Below are positions 23,392-30,535 of a stretch of 37,631 nt of DNA, piece after piece. The notes under the pieces were generated by a model, which made no database searches, was not told the origin of the DNA, and saw only the letters and a list, made by a program, of their open reading frames with translations. The translations under genes and the position numbers were made by a program. Location of the stretch: the NCBI GenBank assembly GCA_963169665.1, contig CAUJET010000220.1, forward strand, positions 1 through 37,631, written 5' to 3'. The DNA comes from Actinomycetota bacterium. Its GTDB lineage: Bacteria; Actinomycetota; Acidimicrobiia; Acidimicrobiales; Ilumatobacteraceae. Numbering within the stretch: the first letter of the stretch is position 1; every line of letters begins with the position of its first letter.

Positions 23392-24782
23392 CGAAGGGCC
23401 TTCCGGGCCTGCTTCGCCTCACGCCGCTGTCGGCGCGCTGCGGTGCGCGCCTCGAAGCGTTCGCCGATGGTGAGGTCGTCGGGCACCTCGCCGAGGCGGC
23501 GGGCGCTGGCATCGCTGATGCGCATGAGCAGCGCGAGGAGGATGTAGTTGGCGAGCAGGCTCGAGCCGCCGTAGCTGACGAACGGCAGCGTGATGCCGGT
23601 GAGCGGCACGACGCGGATGACGCCGCCGATGATGATGAACGCCTGCAGGCCGATGATCGTGGTGAGGCCGGTGGCGAGGATCTTGTCGAACGGGCGCTCG
23701 GCGCGGGTGGCGATGCGCAGGCCGGCGCCGATGATCAGCATGAACGCGATCAGCACCGCGGTGGCACCCACGAGGCCGAGCTCCTCGCCGATCGCGGCGA
23801 AGATGAAGTCGTTCTTGACCTCGGGGATCTTGTTCGGGCTGCCGAGGCCGAGGCCGGTACCGTCGATGCCGCCGTTGGAGAGGGCGAACATCGCCTGCAC
23901 GATCTGGTAGCCGCGGCCCTCGTACTGCGGCCATGGGTCGAGCCAGATCGCGACGCGGGTCTGCACGTTGCCGAAGGTGCGCCAGGCCACGTAGGCGGCG
24001 CCGGCGAACAGGACCGTGCCGATCACGAGGAAGCTGGTGCGCTCGGTGGCGACCCAGAGCATCACGACGAAGAGGGCGAAGAACAGCAGCGAGGCGCCGA
24101 GGTCCTTCAGGCCCACCATCACCACGACCGAGAACGCCCAGGCGAGCGCGATCGGCAGCAGATGGCGGGGCTCGGGCAGGCGGAGCGGGCCGACCTTCCA
24201 GGTGTTGGCGGCGATGAGCTCGCGGCGTTCGGCGAGGTAGCCGGCGAAGAACAGGGCCAGGCAGATCTTGGCGAACTCGCCCGGCTGGAAGTTGATGGGG
24301 CCGATGCTCACCCAGATGCGGGCGCCACCGAAGCTACGGCCGACGCCGGGCACGAGGGGGAGCAGCAGCAGGCCGGCTCCGATCGCGAAGAACGTCCAGG
24401 TCTGGTGGGCGAGGTCGGTGGTGCGCTGCACCACGAACAGCACGGTGATGTAGGCCGCGATGGCGATGAAGGTCCAGGTGGTCTGGAGGCCCGCGAGGCG
24501 GTCGTCGAGCCGGGTGATCATCACGTAGCCGATGCCGTGCAGCAGGGCGGCGAGCGGGAGCAGCGTGGGGTCGGCACCGCGGGCGAGGATGCGCGTGGCG
24601 ATCGAGGCGAGCACGAGCAGGCCGAGCGTGACGCCGAGGAACGGCAGGATGATCGGCGGGATCTCCGCGTTCTTGCCGAGCGACGCGACCGTGTAGGCCG
24701 CGGCGGTGATGGCGCCGGCCATCACCACCAGTCCGAGCTCGGTGCTGCGCCGAGCGGACGCGAGTGGTGACGGAGTGCTCAT
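23388..24782 (-). CDS. rodA: SEDS family peptidoglycan glycosyltransferase (RodA/FtsW)
   Basis: 464 residues with ten or so membrane helices. SEDS signatures visible: FQPGEFAKICLALFFAGYLAER, GLKDLGASLLFF, the GLGLGSPNKIPEVKNDFIFAAIGEELG loop before the late helices (given in outline), and GITLPFVSYGGSSLLANY near the C-terminus. SEDS proteins polymerise lipid II glycans together with a class B PBP, here the coupled pbpA. A basic cytoplasmic tail follows (RREAKQARKALR). The start ATG at 24782 overlaps the pstP stop by four bases (ATGA). Gene order fits RodA of the pknB operon rather than the divisome FtsW. Confidence 0.95.
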   Translation of the reverse strand: MSTPSPLASARRSTELGLVVMAGAITAAAYTVASLGKNAEIPPIILPFLGVTLGLLVLASIATRILARGADPTLLPLAALLHGIGYVMITRLDDRLAGLQTTWTFIAIAAYITVLFVVQRTTDLAHQTWTFFAIGAGLLLLPLVPGVGRSFGGARIWVSIGPINFQPGEFAKICLALFFAGYLAERRELIAANTWKVGPLRLPEPRHLLPIALAWAFSVVVMVGLKDLGASLLFFALFVVMLWVATERTSFLVIGTVLFAGAAYVAWRTFGNVQTRVAIWLDPWPQYEGRGYQIVQAMFALSNGGIDGTGLGLGSPNKIPEVKNDFIFAAIGEELGLVGATAVLIAFMLIIGAGLRIATRAERPFDKILATGLTTIIGLQAFIIIGGVIRVVPLTGITLPFVSYGGSSLLANYILLALLMRISDASARRLGEVPDDLTIGERFEARTAARRQRREAKQARKALR

Positions 24783-25912
24783 GGAACGACCGTGGTCGTC
24801 CCCGCAGACGTCGTGGTGGTGGGTCGGGTGGTGGTCGTCGTCGGCCGCGTGGTCGTGGTGGCGGGGGCCGTGGTGGTGGGCGCGACGGTCGTGACCACCG
24901 TGACCGCCGTGGTCGTCGGAGCGGGTTCGTCGTCGTCGCCGCCGTTGGTGAGCGCGACGGCGATGAGGGTGACGACCACCGCGACCAGCACTGCGCCGAG
25001 CAGGAAGAGCAGGAACGTCTTGGCCTTGATCTGGCGACCGAGCTGTTGCTGGATCTTCGACTCGACCACCGGGTTCTCGAGCGTCGGCGGGATCTCGTCG
25101 GCCATGGTCATCGAGCGGGTGAGCTGCACGGTGTCGTCGTCGGTGGCGTCTGCGGGGATGCCGGCGACGGCATCGGGGTCGAGCCCGTCGACGACGTCGA
25201 CCACGATGACGGTGACGTTGTCGCGACCGCCGTTGGCGACCGCGGTGGCCACCAGTGCGTCGGCGCAGGCCTGCGGTTGAGCGTTGGCGAGGATGATCCG
25301 GTGGATCTCGTCGTCGTCGACCTCGTCGACGAGACCGTCGCTGCAGAGCACGAAGCGGTCGGCACGCACGAGCGGCATCAGCCACGAGTCAACGCGCACG
25401 GTGGGCTCGATGCCGAGGGCGCGGGTGACGATGTTGCGGCGCGGGTGGGCGCGAGCCTCGGCCTCGGTGATGTGGCCGGTGGCGAGCAACTCCTGCACGT
25501 AGCTGTGGTCGACCGTGGCGCGGGTGAGCTCGCCGGCGCGGGCGAGGTACACGCGGCTGTCGCCGACGTTCACGATCGCGAACTGGTCGGGTCGACCCTC
25601 GCCCGCGGGCAGGACGGCGATCGCGGTGAGCGTCGTGCCCATGCCCCGCTGGGCGGCGTTGACGTGTGCGGTCTGGAAGATCGCCGCGTTGGCCTCGACC
25701 ACGGCGGCGACGACGACGTCCACGCTGGTGGCGCCGCCTTGCAGCCGGTCGCGCAACGTGCTGGCGGCGAGCGCGCTCGCGACCTCACCGGCCTGGTGGC
25801 CGCCCATGCCGTCGGCCACGACGAACACCATCGGTTCGGCGACGAACGCATCCTCGTTCGCGTCGCGGACGCGGCCCTCGTCGGTCGCCGCGCCCCAGAG
25901 GAGTGCAGCCAT
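24779..25912 (-). CDS. pstP: PP2C-type Ser/Thr phosphatase PstP
   Basis: 377 residues. The PP2C metal-site motifs are all present in order: ATDEGRVRDANED, VVADGMGGH, GMGTTLTAI, NVGDSRVYL, LCSDGLVDEV and GGRDNVTVIVVD. It has an acidic linker, then one membrane helix (FLLFLLGAVLVAVVVTLIAVAL), then about 45 residues outside made almost only of Thr, Pro and Val. It dephosphorylates PknB and its substrates. Its ATG at 25912 shares one base with the fhaB stop (TGATG). The tail differs in type from any folded external domain. Confidence 0.96.
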   Translation of the reverse strand: MAALLWGAATDEGRVRDANEDAFVAEPMVFVVADGMGGHQAGEVASALAASTLRDRLQGGATSVDVVVAAVVEANAAIFQTAHVNAAQRGMGTTLTAIAVLPAGEGRPDQFAIVNVGDSRVYLARAGELTRATVDHSYVQELLATGHITEAEARAHPRRNIVTRALGIEPTVRVDSWLMPLVRADRFVLCSDGLVDEVDDDEIHRIILANAQPQACADALVATAVANGGRDNVTVIVVDVVDGLDPDAVAGIPADATDDDTVQLTRSMTMADEIPPTLENPVVESKIQQQLGRQIKAKTFLLFLLGAVLVAVVVTLIAVALTNGGDDDEPAPTTTAVTVVTTVAPTTTAPATTTTRPTTTTTRPTTTTSAGTTTVVP

Positions 25913-26409
25913 CAGGCACCCTCCAGGACGGTGGAGCCGATCTGCAACCGGTCGCCCACCGTCATGGACTGCACGCTGCCGAGCCGTGCGCCGTTGAGGT
26001 AGCTGCCGTTGGTGGAGCCGAGATCCTCGACGTAGGTGACACCTTCGATCGTGTACAGCCGGGCGTGGTTGGCGGACACGAACGCGTCGTCGGGGATGCA
26101 GATCGTGCAGGTGGCGAGTCGGCCGATGCTCAGCTCGCCCACCAAGGCGAACTGCGCACCCTTCCGTTCACGGGGCTGCACGACGACGAGGCGGGTGACC
26201 TGGCCGCGCTTCGCGCGCTTGTTGCTCTTCACCTGAGGGGGCGCTGGTGCCGGCATCGTGGGGTCCATCTCCTGCACCGGTGCGGGCACGAGATGGCCGG
26301 CGCGCGGGCCGCGCACCTCGCTCCACACGGCCCACAGGACGCGCGCGAAGAAGAGGTAGAGCAACGCGAGCAACGCGTAGTTGAGGATCTCGAGGACGGA
26401 ATCGGTCAT
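25912..26409 (-). CDS. fhaB: FHA-domain protein FhaB (FipA-like)
   Basis: 165 residues. An N-terminal membrane helix (ILNYALLALLYLFFARVLWAVW) places the protein at the membrane; a linker and then a C-terminal FHA domain bind phosphothreonine: SIGRLATCTICIPDD, SANHARLY and LGSTNGSYLNG are the conserved GR, S-x-x-H and TNG strands. The FHA domain reads phosphothreonines made by PknB. Start ATG overlaps the fhaA stop by four bases (ATGA at 26406-26409). Length and order match mycobacterial FhaB. Confidence 0.95.
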   Translation of the reverse strand: MTDSVLEILNYALLALLYLFFARVLWAVWSEVRGPRAGHLVPAPVQEMDPTMPAPAPPQVKSNKRAKRGQVTRLVVVQPRERKGAQFALVGELSIGRLATCTICIPDDAFVSANHARLYTIEGVTYVEDLGSTNGSYLNGARLGSVQSMTVGDRLQIGSTVLEGA

Positions 26410-27299
26410 GCCGACGCGGACGATGCCTCGAAGCGGAGATGCGAGCTGCCCAGGCTGATGATGTCGCCGTCGACCAGCACGCGCTCACCGTCGATGCGCA
26501 GGCCGTTGACCTTGGTGCCGTTGGTGGAGCCGAGGTCGACGATCGTGAGCTCGGAGCCGGGGCGGATCTCGGCGTGGCGGCGGCTGACGTTGGGATCGTT
26601 GAGCGACACCGTGCACTCGGGCAGGCGGCCGAGGGTGACGAGGCGATGGCCGACGGTGACGCGCTCGCCCGACGGCAGCTGCAGCCGACCGACCGACGAA
26701 CCGATGCGGTTCGGGTTGGCCGGCATCGCAGGAGCGGCCGGCGCCGGGTCGGCATACACGGGCGGGGAGGCGACCGGCTCGAGCGGCGCGACGGCGGCGG
26801 CGAACGGGTCGACCCCTCGCGGCGCCTCGACGATCGCGAAGCTCCCATCGTCGGTGGAGACCGGCGCCGACGGTGCTGGTGCGGCGGGCGCACTCGCTGC
26901 CGGTGCGGAGGACGAACCGGCGACACTGCCTTCGCGCAGGTGGCTGGCGATGCCGAAGCGGCCGGGCTTGAGCGCGTTGTCGACGACGATCTCGACCGAG
27001 ACCGGACCGACGAAGTGGTAGTTCTCGTCGCGGGCGTACTCGCGGGCGGCTTCACCCAGCTCGTGGATCAGCGCGTGTTCGATCTCCGCGAAGCCCGCGT
27101 GGTCGCGTGGGCTGAGGTGGAACGTGAAGGAGTTGGGCACGATGCGGCGGCCCTTGACGTCGACGCTGCGGTGATCGTCCATCTCGCGCAGGAGACGGCG
27201 GCCGAGCTCGACGGGTCGGATGGTGCTGCTGCGGGAGGAACGCGAAAACACGGAGTCGACCATATTCCCTAAGGCACGCTCGAACGATTGCAAGCCCAT
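26406..27299 (-). CDS. fhaA: FHA-domain protein FhaA with DUF3662 N-terminus
   Basis: 297 residues. The N-terminal domain (about 1-120), opening MGLQSFERALGNMVDSVFSR with the helix VELGRRLLREMDDH, is the DUF3662 domain of FhaA. An Ala/Pro-rich linker follows, then the FHA domain (VTLGRLPECTVSLND, SRRHAEIRP, LGSTNGTKVNG). FhaA docks phosphorylated partners of the cell-wall machinery such as MviN/MurJ in mycobacteria. Start ATG 27299 matches the family N-terminus; a longer frame upstream would run into the noncoding gap. It heads the six-gene operon; TACCCT lies 10 bases before the start. Confidence 0.95.
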   Translation of the reverse strand: MGLQSFERALGNMVDSVFSRSSRSSTIRPVELGRRLLREMDDHRSVDVKGRRIVPNSFTFHLSPRDHAGFAEIEHALIHELGEAAREYARDENYHFVGPVSVEIVVDNALKPGRFGIASHLREGSVAGSSSAPAASAPAAPAPSAPVSTDDGSFAIVEAPRGVDPFAAAVAPLEPVASPPVYADPAPAAPAMPANPNRIGSSVGRLQLPSGERVTVGHRLVTLGRLPECTVSLNDPNVSRRHAEIRPGSELTIVDLGSTNGTKVNGLRIDGERVLVDGDIISLGSSHLRFEASSASA

Positions 27300-27441
27300 G
27301 ACGGTTGCCAGGGTAGTTGTGGTGTCGACGACGTTGGCCGCGCCCCGATTCCGCTTGTCGAGGGCCTGCGGCGGGTGGGCACAAGGCCCGGCAACCGGGT
27401 TGGGCAGGCGCAATGGAGTTGCTAGCGTGAGGCTTCCACTC

Positions 27442-27527
27442 GGGCGAGTGGCGAAATGGCAGACGCGCTGGCTTCAGGTGCCAGTGTTCGAAAGGACGTG
27501 GGGGTTCAAGTCCCCCCTCGCCCACCA
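27442..27527 (+). tRNA. tRNA-Leu (anticodon CAG)
   Basis: 86 nt including the encoded CCA. Acceptor GGGCGAG / CTCGCCC (27442-27448 / 27517-27523), discriminator A, CCA. Anticodon stem CTGGC / GCCAG with loop TTCAGGT, anticodon CAG. A long variable arm makes it class II, as for Leu. T-arm GGGGG-TTCAAGT-CCCCC. In mycobacteria a leuT gene likewise lies beside fhaA. Its 3' end is the likely integration site of the element to its right. Confidence 0.97.
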
Positions 27528-27555
27528 AAGGACCCCAGCTCAGCTGGGGTCCTTT
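27527..27555 (+). terminator. Strong hairpin after tRNA-Leu
   Basis: AAAGGACCCCAGCT and AGCTGGGGTCCTTT are perfect 14-base complements around one C; it ends in a short T run. It begins at the last A of the CCA. Confidence 0.85.
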
Positions 27556-27602
27556 CGCGTGCAGGAAGGGTGTCTTCTACCGGACTTCTACCGGAGGAAG
27601 GC

Positions 27603-28571
27603 TCAGCCTGCAGCCGACGCCATCGGAGCGGTTCCCTTGGCGCCACTGGGCGGCTGCAAGTAGCGATCGATCGCTCGGGCCCGCCCGGGGTCGACCAGGA
27701 GCAGAATGACGCGGTCTTGGCGCTCTCCGTTGCGGTTGTACGGAGCGTGAATGGCGGAGATCTGCAAGATGGGCTCATCCTTGATGAGACCTGTGCGACC
27801 CACGACGCGAAGCTCGCCAAAGTCAGCGAGATCAGTCAAGTCGATACCGCTCACAGACTTGTTGTTCGGAATGAACCCGAGCCCGTGGCTGCGACTGCTC
27901 GTCACTCGAAGTTTCGGCGCGGGCATCACTCCACTGTCCATGCCGGGAAGCACAGGCGAAGACTTGAGCTGTTGCATCAACTTCTGCTCCGGCTTCGTGT
28001 ACTTCGGCTCGAGGACGACGCAGGCCGTTGGGTGCGGAAGCAACGATGCGAGTCGCCGCGCCGCTGCTTCGAGGCTGACCATCATCCGGTCCGCAACTCT
28101 CGATAGGTCCGCGAAGCCGGTGTTCACATTGGTTGCTTCAAGGAAGGCCGCGTACGGCATACACAACTCGGCAGCGCCCAAGTCGCACAAGCTCTCTTCG
28201 TCGAGTTCGCCGTGCCCCGAGTGGTCGTGACGAAGCGTGCCGGTCTCGTGAGGGCCGTCCTCCTCGAAGAAGGTGTGCACGAGCTCGTGGGCGGCACTGA
28301 AGCGTCGCCGGCCCACCGAGTCACTCCGTCGAACGCAGATCACGAAGTGATCGCCATCCCAGCGCAGATGGCCTGCTTCTAGTTGGTCCACTTCCTCGAT
28401 CCGGATGACGTTCTGAAAGGACGCCACCACACTCAGATCGACGGGCACCCCTTCTCCTGACTCTGCCAAGAGCTCGCGGCAGAGACGAACTACGAGCTCG
28501 CGCGGGTCCCCGGCCCATCCGTGCCGGTGAAGGAGATCTAGAACGCGTTGTTCAGGAACGTTCGTCGTCAT
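27603..28571 (-). CDS. ImmA/IrrE family metallopeptidase
   Basis: 322 residues. Zinc-peptidase motif HELVH (H95, E96, H99) with a downstream acidic ligand (E126 or E135, in the segment DEESLCDLGAAELCMP). The protein ends in a Pro-rich tail. The C-terminal half (about 190-300) contains strands and loops without a known motif and may be a sensor domain. Family members cleave HTH repressors: ImmA acts on ImmR in ICEBs1, and CapP acts on CapH in CBASS-associated loci. Its ATG (28571) lies inside the end of the HTH gene (20-nt overlap), so the two are coupled, and they are divergent from the Bil-like cassette. This strongly suggests the pair controls the cassette or the element. Confidence 0.88.
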   Translation of the reverse strand: MTTNVPEQRVLDLLHRHGWAGDPRELVVRLCRELLAESGEGVPVDLSVVASFQNVIRIEEVDQLEAGHLRWDGDHFVICVRRSDSVGRRRFSAAHELVHTFFEEDGPHETGTLRHDHSGHGELDEESLCDLGAAELCMPYAAFLEATNVNTGFADLSRVADRMMVSLEAAARRLASLLPHPTACVVLEPKYTKPEQKLMQQLKSSPVLPGMDSGVMPAPKLRVTSSRSHGLGFIPNNKSVSGIDLTDLADFGELRVVGRTGLIKDEPILQISAIHAPYNRNGERQDRVILLLVDPGRARAIDRYLQPPSGAKGTAPMASAAG

Positions 28572-28983
28572 CGAAGGCCTGACTCATCTGGATGGTGTCG
28601 TAGATCATTGACCACCGACGCGCCGTTCGAGGCTGATCGCCCCGGAACTGGATCGACGCGAGCATCGCGACATCCGACTCTGGTAGCGAACGTTCGAGGG
28701 CGAACTCCCTCAGCCCGTCCGGCACCGTCGAGCTTTGTCGTGCGCGAATCTTTCGATCGAGCAGGTCTGCGATCGTGACCCCAAGTGCGTCAGCGATGCG
28801 GAGAAGCACATCCCCGGAGGGCCTCTTGCCGAGACCGCTCTCGAGCTCCGAGATGTACGCCCGCGACAGCCCGGCCCTGCGGGCCAACTCAGCCTGACTG
28901 ATGTCGATGTCGCTTCGGTATCGCTTGAGCGTTGTTGCGAGGGGAGTGGCGTGCTCAGTGCCCGACAGGTCGCCGTTCGTCAT
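28552..28983 (-). CDS. XRE-type HTH transcriptional repressor
   Basis: 143 residues from ATG 28983. An XRE helix-turn-helix at about 16-75 (LKRYRSDIDISQAELARRAGLS, the recognition part SRAYISELESG, then PSGDVLLRIADALGV). The C-terminal part (LREFALERSLPESDVAML and RGDQPRTARRWSMIYDTI) is the segment found in repressors paired with ImmA/IrrE peptidases and a plausible cleavage region. A minus-strand TATCGT lies 5 bases before the ATG, so the transcript may be leaderless. The start overlaps the control region shared with the Bil-like operon. It probably represses that operon and itself. Confidence 0.87.
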   Translation of the reverse strand: MTNGDLSGTEHATPLATTLKRYRSDIDISQAELARRAGLSRAYISELESGLGKRPSGDVLLRIADALGVTIADLLDRKIRARQSSTVPDGLREFALERSLPESDVAMLASIQFRGDQPRTARRWSMIYDTIQMSQAFDDDERS

Positions 28984-29001
28984 ACCGAACGATACATCGG
29001 T
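28984..29001. promoter_or_regulatory. Candidate operator between repressor and bil promoters
   Basis: ACCGA (28984-28988), 8 bases, TCGGT (28997-29001): an inverted repeat placed across the repressor's -10 and ending 4 bases before the bil -35. Short arms, so only a candidate. Confidence 0.35.
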
Positions 29002-29005
29002 GTGC

Positions 29006-29035
29006 TTGACAATCGCACAAACGCTTCGATACAGT
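29006..29035 (+). promoter_or_regulatory. Promoter of the Bil-like operon
   Basis: Perfect -35 TTGACA (29006-29011), 18-bp spacer, TACAGT (29030-29035). It gives a leader of about 58 bases before the Ubl start at 29100. This is the best canonical promoter in the window. Confidence 0.75.
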
Positions 29036-29099
29036 CTGTTCGCTACTCCGAACATTCGTTAGGTGTAGCGCCATCCCCTTGAAGACGAAAGCAGGTCCG

Positions 29100-29567
29100 A
29101 TGAAGCTCTTTGTTCACCACACCGTCCGCGAAAACTCAGGCGTCGTTGATGTTCAGCCTGACCAGTCGGTCGGCTCAGCCCTCGGTGTCCACCCCAACGA
29201 CGAGATTTGGAGCGAAGGTGGCGACGAGCCCCTCGACCGTGAGCAGAGCGTTGAAGCGGCCGGGCTTCGGCACGGAGGCCACGTGTTCTGTGGCCCAGTG
29301 CGGTGTCGGCGCGTCATCGTGGCAGTCCGCTACAACGGTGCCACGATCAGCTCGGAGTTCGCGCCTGGCACGCGTATTGCGACGATTCTCACTTGGGCCA
29401 TTGCTGACGAGGAGTTGGCCCTCTCAAATCCGGCGCCCGGCGACTTCACGTTCAAGATGAGTAGCGAGGAGGTGTTCCCTGACCTGGACGACCTCATCGG
29501 TCGATTCGTCAGAGACGACTGCGAGGTCATGTTCGACCTTTGCCCGGCCGACAAGTTCCAGGGCTGA
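29100..29567 (+). CDS. bilA: Ubiquitin-like protein with two beta-grasp domains (BilA-like)
   Basis: 155 residues from ATG 29100, with AGG 5 bases upstream; the frame also starts at a TTG at 29079, less likely. Two successive domains of the same layout (about 1-68 and 69-155), each opening with a strand-turn-strand: MKLFVHHTVRENSGVVDV and RRVIVAVRYNGATISSEF. Two fused ubiquitin folds describe ISG15 and BilA. The chain ends DKFQG, so the C-terminal Gly is already exposed and no maturation is needed. Four Cys are present, two near the domain border and two in the last 20 residues. It is the first gene of a four-gene set with E2, JAB and E1. Assignment rests on the order and size more than on any single motif. 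Confidence 0.78.
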   Translation: MKLFVHHTVRENSGVVDVQPDQSVGSALGVHPNDEIWSEGGDEPLDREQSVEAAGLRHGGHVFCGPVRCRRVIVAVRYNGATISSEFAPGTRIATILTWAIADEELALSNPAPGDFTFKMSSEEVFPDLDDLIGRFVRDDCEVMFDLCPADKFQG

Positions 29568-29571
29568 CGGA

Positions 29572-30057
29572 ATGGGCAACGACCTGGCGACGGCCGCTCA
29601 GGCGATGTTTGGGCGCGACGTGGCGAGCGCGCGGTTCCAGGCCGGCGCAATGGCCGGTCGATGGCGGCTTCGGAAGCTTGACTGGCCGACAGCTGTCATC
29701 GACGTTGCGGCCCGGCCTTTGCCGAACGAACCGCCGTGGTACCGGTTCAAGTTCGACGTCGCTGGCTATCCCTCAACTGCTCCAACGGCCGTTCTCTGGT
29801 CGTCCGATGTCGACGCCCCGCTCCCTCACGATGAGTGGCCGAAAGGGCCCGATGCTGACCGTGTCTTCAATCCGAACTGGAACGCGTCGGCCGTCTACCT
29901 GCCGCTCGATCGGGTCGCTCAGGCAGGGCACGACGGCTGGATGGCGCAGAACAGGAGGCTTTGGTGGACTCCGGCTCACCAGATATCCGACTACCTCGGC
30001 GAGCTCTGGCGTGTCCTGAACTCGAGCGGATACACCGGAGTGACGAATGCTGCGTGA
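29572..30057 (+). CDS. bilB: E2-like (UBC-fold) protein lacking any cysteine (BilB-like)
   Basis: 161 residues, 4 bp after the Ubl stop. The E2 order is visible: a beta meander (WYRFKFDVAGYPSTAPTAVLW) resembling the E2 YP-x-x-xP-turn, a loop with FNPNWNASAVYLPLDR where E2s carry the catalytic Cys, then WWTPAHQISDYLGELWRVL like the E2 W-x-P-x-x-x-I-S-x-x-L-x-x-I helix. No Cys codon occurs anywhere in the frame, and the reading frame is clean, so frameshift is not the explanation. Where canonical E2s have I-C-L, this reads V-Y-L (Y109), and L112 follows in PLDR. It may be a scaffold, use another nucleophile, or be a noncatalytic paralogue. The JAB gene overlaps its end by 11 bases. Confidence 0.7.
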   Translation: MGNDLATAAQAMFGRDVASARFQAGAMAGRWRLRKLDWPTAVIDVAARPLPNEPPWYRFKFDVAGYPSTAPTAVLWSSDVDAPLPHDEWPKGPDADRVFNPNWNASAVYLPLDRVAQAGHDGWMAQNRRLWWTPAHQISDYLGELWRVLNSSGYTGVTNAA

Positions 30058-30535
30058 CAGCGCCCAGCCGATAGTGATCCCGCCTGCGCATTGGCGCACG
30101 CTGATCCGGGAACTCAACAGGCGGTCCCACCCGTCCGGCGCGACGCCGCGCGAGTCCGGGGCGTTCCTGCTTGCGCAGCGGAGCCGACCCAATCGGATTA
30201 CTGCGGTGGTCTACTACGACGATCTGGACCCCAGCAGCCTGAACGGCGCAGTTCACTTTCGAAGTGGGTCGTACGGCCGCCTTTGGAGCGAGTGTGACCG
30301 ACTCCAGTCGGCGGTGGTGGCGGATGTACACACGCACCCGGGTGCGTGTGTTGACCAATCTCCCATCGATCGAGCGAACCCGATGATTGACAAGGCCGGG
30401 CACGTCGCCCTGATCGTCCCGCACTTCGCTCAAGGTTCGATCTCGGTCTCGAGCATCGGCGCCTTCTTGTACCGGGGCTCTGGACGATGGCAGCGACATG
30501 AGCCATCTCGGATTCTCAAACGGGGCCTGCTGTGA
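30047..30535 (+). CDS. bilC: JAB/JAMM metallopeptidase (BilC-like deconjugase)
   Basis: 162 residues. A complete JAMM zinc motif: E36 in PRESGAFLL, H95 and H97 in VHTHPG, S105 and D108 in QSPIDRANP, with exact HxH-x7-S-x2-D spacing. JAMM proteins of this kind remove ubiquitin-like tags from targets. The start ATG 30047 lies 11 bases inside the preceding gene, with GGAG about 7 bases upstream. Its own TGA overlaps the next start by four bases (GTGA). Because the Ubl already ends in Gly, the enzyme is more likely a deconjugase than a processing enzyme. Confidence 0.85.
   Translation: MLRDSAQPIVIPPAHWRTLIRELNRRSHPSGATPRESGAFLLAQRSRPNRITAVVYYDDLDPSSLNGAVHFRSGSYGRLWSECDRLQSAVVADVHTHPGACVDQSPIDRANPMIDKAGHVALIVPHFAQGSISVSSIGAFLYRGSGRWQRHEPSRILKRGLL

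Noticed and set aside
27456..28106. Plus-strand frame starting within the tRNA
   Set aside because: It covers tRNA and terminator sequence, then runs antisense to the ImmA-like gene.
27603..28983. HTH / peptidase pair as a toxin-antitoxin module
   Set aside because: The HELVH peptidase with a 143-residue XRE partner fits ImmA/ImmR-type control better; no toxin-like short partner is present.
29572..30057. Frameshift or pseudogene as the reason for the missing E2 cysteine
   Set aside because: The frame is continuous with E2-like segments on both sides of the catalytic loop, and start and stop fit the flanking genes.
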